In this document: positions 6,034 to 6,870 of the stretch, piece by piece
How the letters are laid out: each line of letters begins with the position of its first letter
How positions within the stretch are numbered: the first letter of the stretch is position 1
NCBI GenBank assembly: GCA_012728535.1
Contig: JAAYEX010000018.1
Coordinates: 1-6,870 of the forward strand
Length of the DNA: 6,870 nt
DNA from: Clostridiaceae bacterium
GTDB lineage: Bacteria; Bacillota; Clostridia; Saccharofermentanales; DTU023
Reading direction: 5' to 3'
Translations under genes and position numbers: made by a program
Notes under the pieces: model-generated
What the model was told of the DNA's origin: nothing
Seen by the model: the letters and a program-made list of their open reading frames with translations, nothing else
Databases searched by the model: none

Positions 6034-6870
6034 TTAAATTGTCTTTTCGGAAACAGACGACTCCTGCATCCTTGTTAGGGTGCGAACCTGCCACAAGCCA
6101 AGTATTATCACAACGATTGCGGCAATGCCGTCGGTAATCGGACCTGCAAACAGCAGGCCGTCAATGCCCATGAAGCGTGGAAGGATCAGCATCAGCGGCA
6201 ACAATATTACTCCCTGGCGCATCAGGGCCAGCCAAAAGCCGATGTGTGCCTTGCCCAATGCTGTGAAAAAAGTGGAAGTAGTAGGGTGCAGGGAGTTTAT
6301 AAAGGTCATAAATAAGAATATGCGGATGTACCTGCTGCCGAATTCGTAGAAGAGCGGATCGTTGGAGCCGAATAAGGACAGGATGGGCCGCGGAAACAGC
6401 TGCAGGACCAGAAAAGCGATGACAGCTATTGTGGTCCCATAGCGGATGGCCAGCAGATATGTTTCCTTGACCCGGTCGTAGCGTTTGCTACCGTAGTTGT
6501 AACCGTAAATCGGCTGGCAGCCAAGAGCAATACCTAATACACTGGACATAAACACAATCATGGCCTTGCTGACAGCACCGGAGGCGGCAATTGCAATTTC
6601 ACTTCCATATTTGGATAGGGCACCATAATGTTTCAGACTGTTTATAGACACTATCTGTACAATTGTTGCCAGTATGTGAGTAGTGAAGGCAGAGATCCCA
6701 AGACCGAAAATCGCTTTTATATTTTGAAGCTTTGGGAAAAAATCGTTCTTCCTGAGCTTGAATGTTCTGGCTTTCCGGACCAGATAATATGCGGCCAGCA
6801 GGCTGGACAGGATCTGTCCGAGTATGGTTGCCAATGCTATTCCCTCAATCCCCATGTCGAAGACAAAGAG
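6034..6870 (-). CDS. MATE-family multidrug/cation exporter, MepA-like, C-terminal part (5' end beyond right edge)
   Basis: The frame is open from the right edge (first visible residues LFVFD) to TAA at 6036-6034, giving 278 residues of a protein that is usually about 450 long. The in-frame ATG at 6855 falls inside the conserved MGIEGIALATILGQ segment (visible 6-19), so it is not the true start. Other family features are QIVSINSLKHYG (72-83), the loop GCQPIYGYNYGSKRYDRV (117-134) typical of MepA-type MATE proteins, FFTALGKA (201-208), RQG (218-220) and GPITDG (243-248). Six or so hydrophobic segments are visible, fitting the second half of a 12-helix carrier. Relatives export drugs or other organic cations in exchange for Na+ or H+. 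The substrate is unknown. Sampled base composition is higher in GC than the polysaccharide genes, and the gene is probably unrelated to the pathway. Confidence 0.9.
   Translation of the reverse strand, partial: LFVFDMGIEGIALATILGQILSSLLAAYYLVRKARTFKLRKNDFFPKLQNIKAIFGLGISAFTTHILATIVQIVSINSLKHYGALSKYGSEIAIAASGAVSKAMIVFMSSVLGIALGCQPIYGYNYGSKRYDRVKETYLLAIRYGTTIAVIAFLVLQLFPRPILSLFGSNDPLFYEFGSRYIRIFLFMTFINSLHPTTSTFFTALGKAHIGFWLALMRQGVILLPLMLILPRFMGIDGLLFAGPITDGIAAIVVIILGLWQVRTLTRMQESSVSEKTI

Noticed and set aside
6034..6855. ATG at 6855 as the start of the exporter
   Set aside because: It lies within a conserved MATE segment and the frame continues to the right edge. The visible protein is only about 60% of the family's usual length.
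1..6870. CRISPR arrays, tRNA or rRNA genes, insertion sequences, phage or defence systems
   Set aside because: Read through on both strands: no spaced direct repeats, no cloverleaf or rRNA sequence, and no transposase, integrase or defence-type protein. The region looks like an ordinary polysaccharide locus.

Overview
The window looks like part of a surface-polysaccharide (capsule or exopolysaccharide) locus from a low-to-moderate GC bacterium, most likely a Firmicute of the Clostridia or Erysipelotrichia kind. That guess rests on AT-leaning codon use, purine-rich Shine-Dalgarno sites, a good sigma-70/sigma-A type promoter, and a MATE exporter of the MepA type. No marker fixes the genus, so this is inference.

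Layout: positions 1-4692 hold four plus-strand genes. They are the C-terminal part of a family 2 glycosyltransferase (cut by the left edge), a Wzy-like polymerase with a Wzy_C motif, a polysaccharide pyruvyl transferase, and a Wzx-like flippase. At 4731-4757 a perfect 12-bp hairpin sits between convergent genes. Positions 4784-5812 hold a complete family 2 glycosyltransferase on the minus strand with its own promoter (5844-5872) and ribosome binding site. It is a clear paralogue of the truncated gene at the left edge. A 221-bp gap (5813-6033) follows. Beyond it lies a minus-strand MATE-family exporter, cut by the right edge, which is probably not part of the polysaccharide pathway.

How the genes fit together (inference from family knowledge): glycosyltransferases build a lipid-linked repeat unit on the cytoplasmic face, the pyruvyl transferase adds a pyruvate ketal to a sugar, Wzx flips the unit across the membrane, and Wzy polymerises it outside. 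This is a standard Wzx/Wzy-dependent layout. I see no phage, CRISPR, toxin-antitoxin, RNA gene, insertion sequence or clearly undescribed system. The most interesting structure is that the polymerase/pyruvyl transferase/flippase block is bracketed by two inverted paralogous glycosyltransferase genes.
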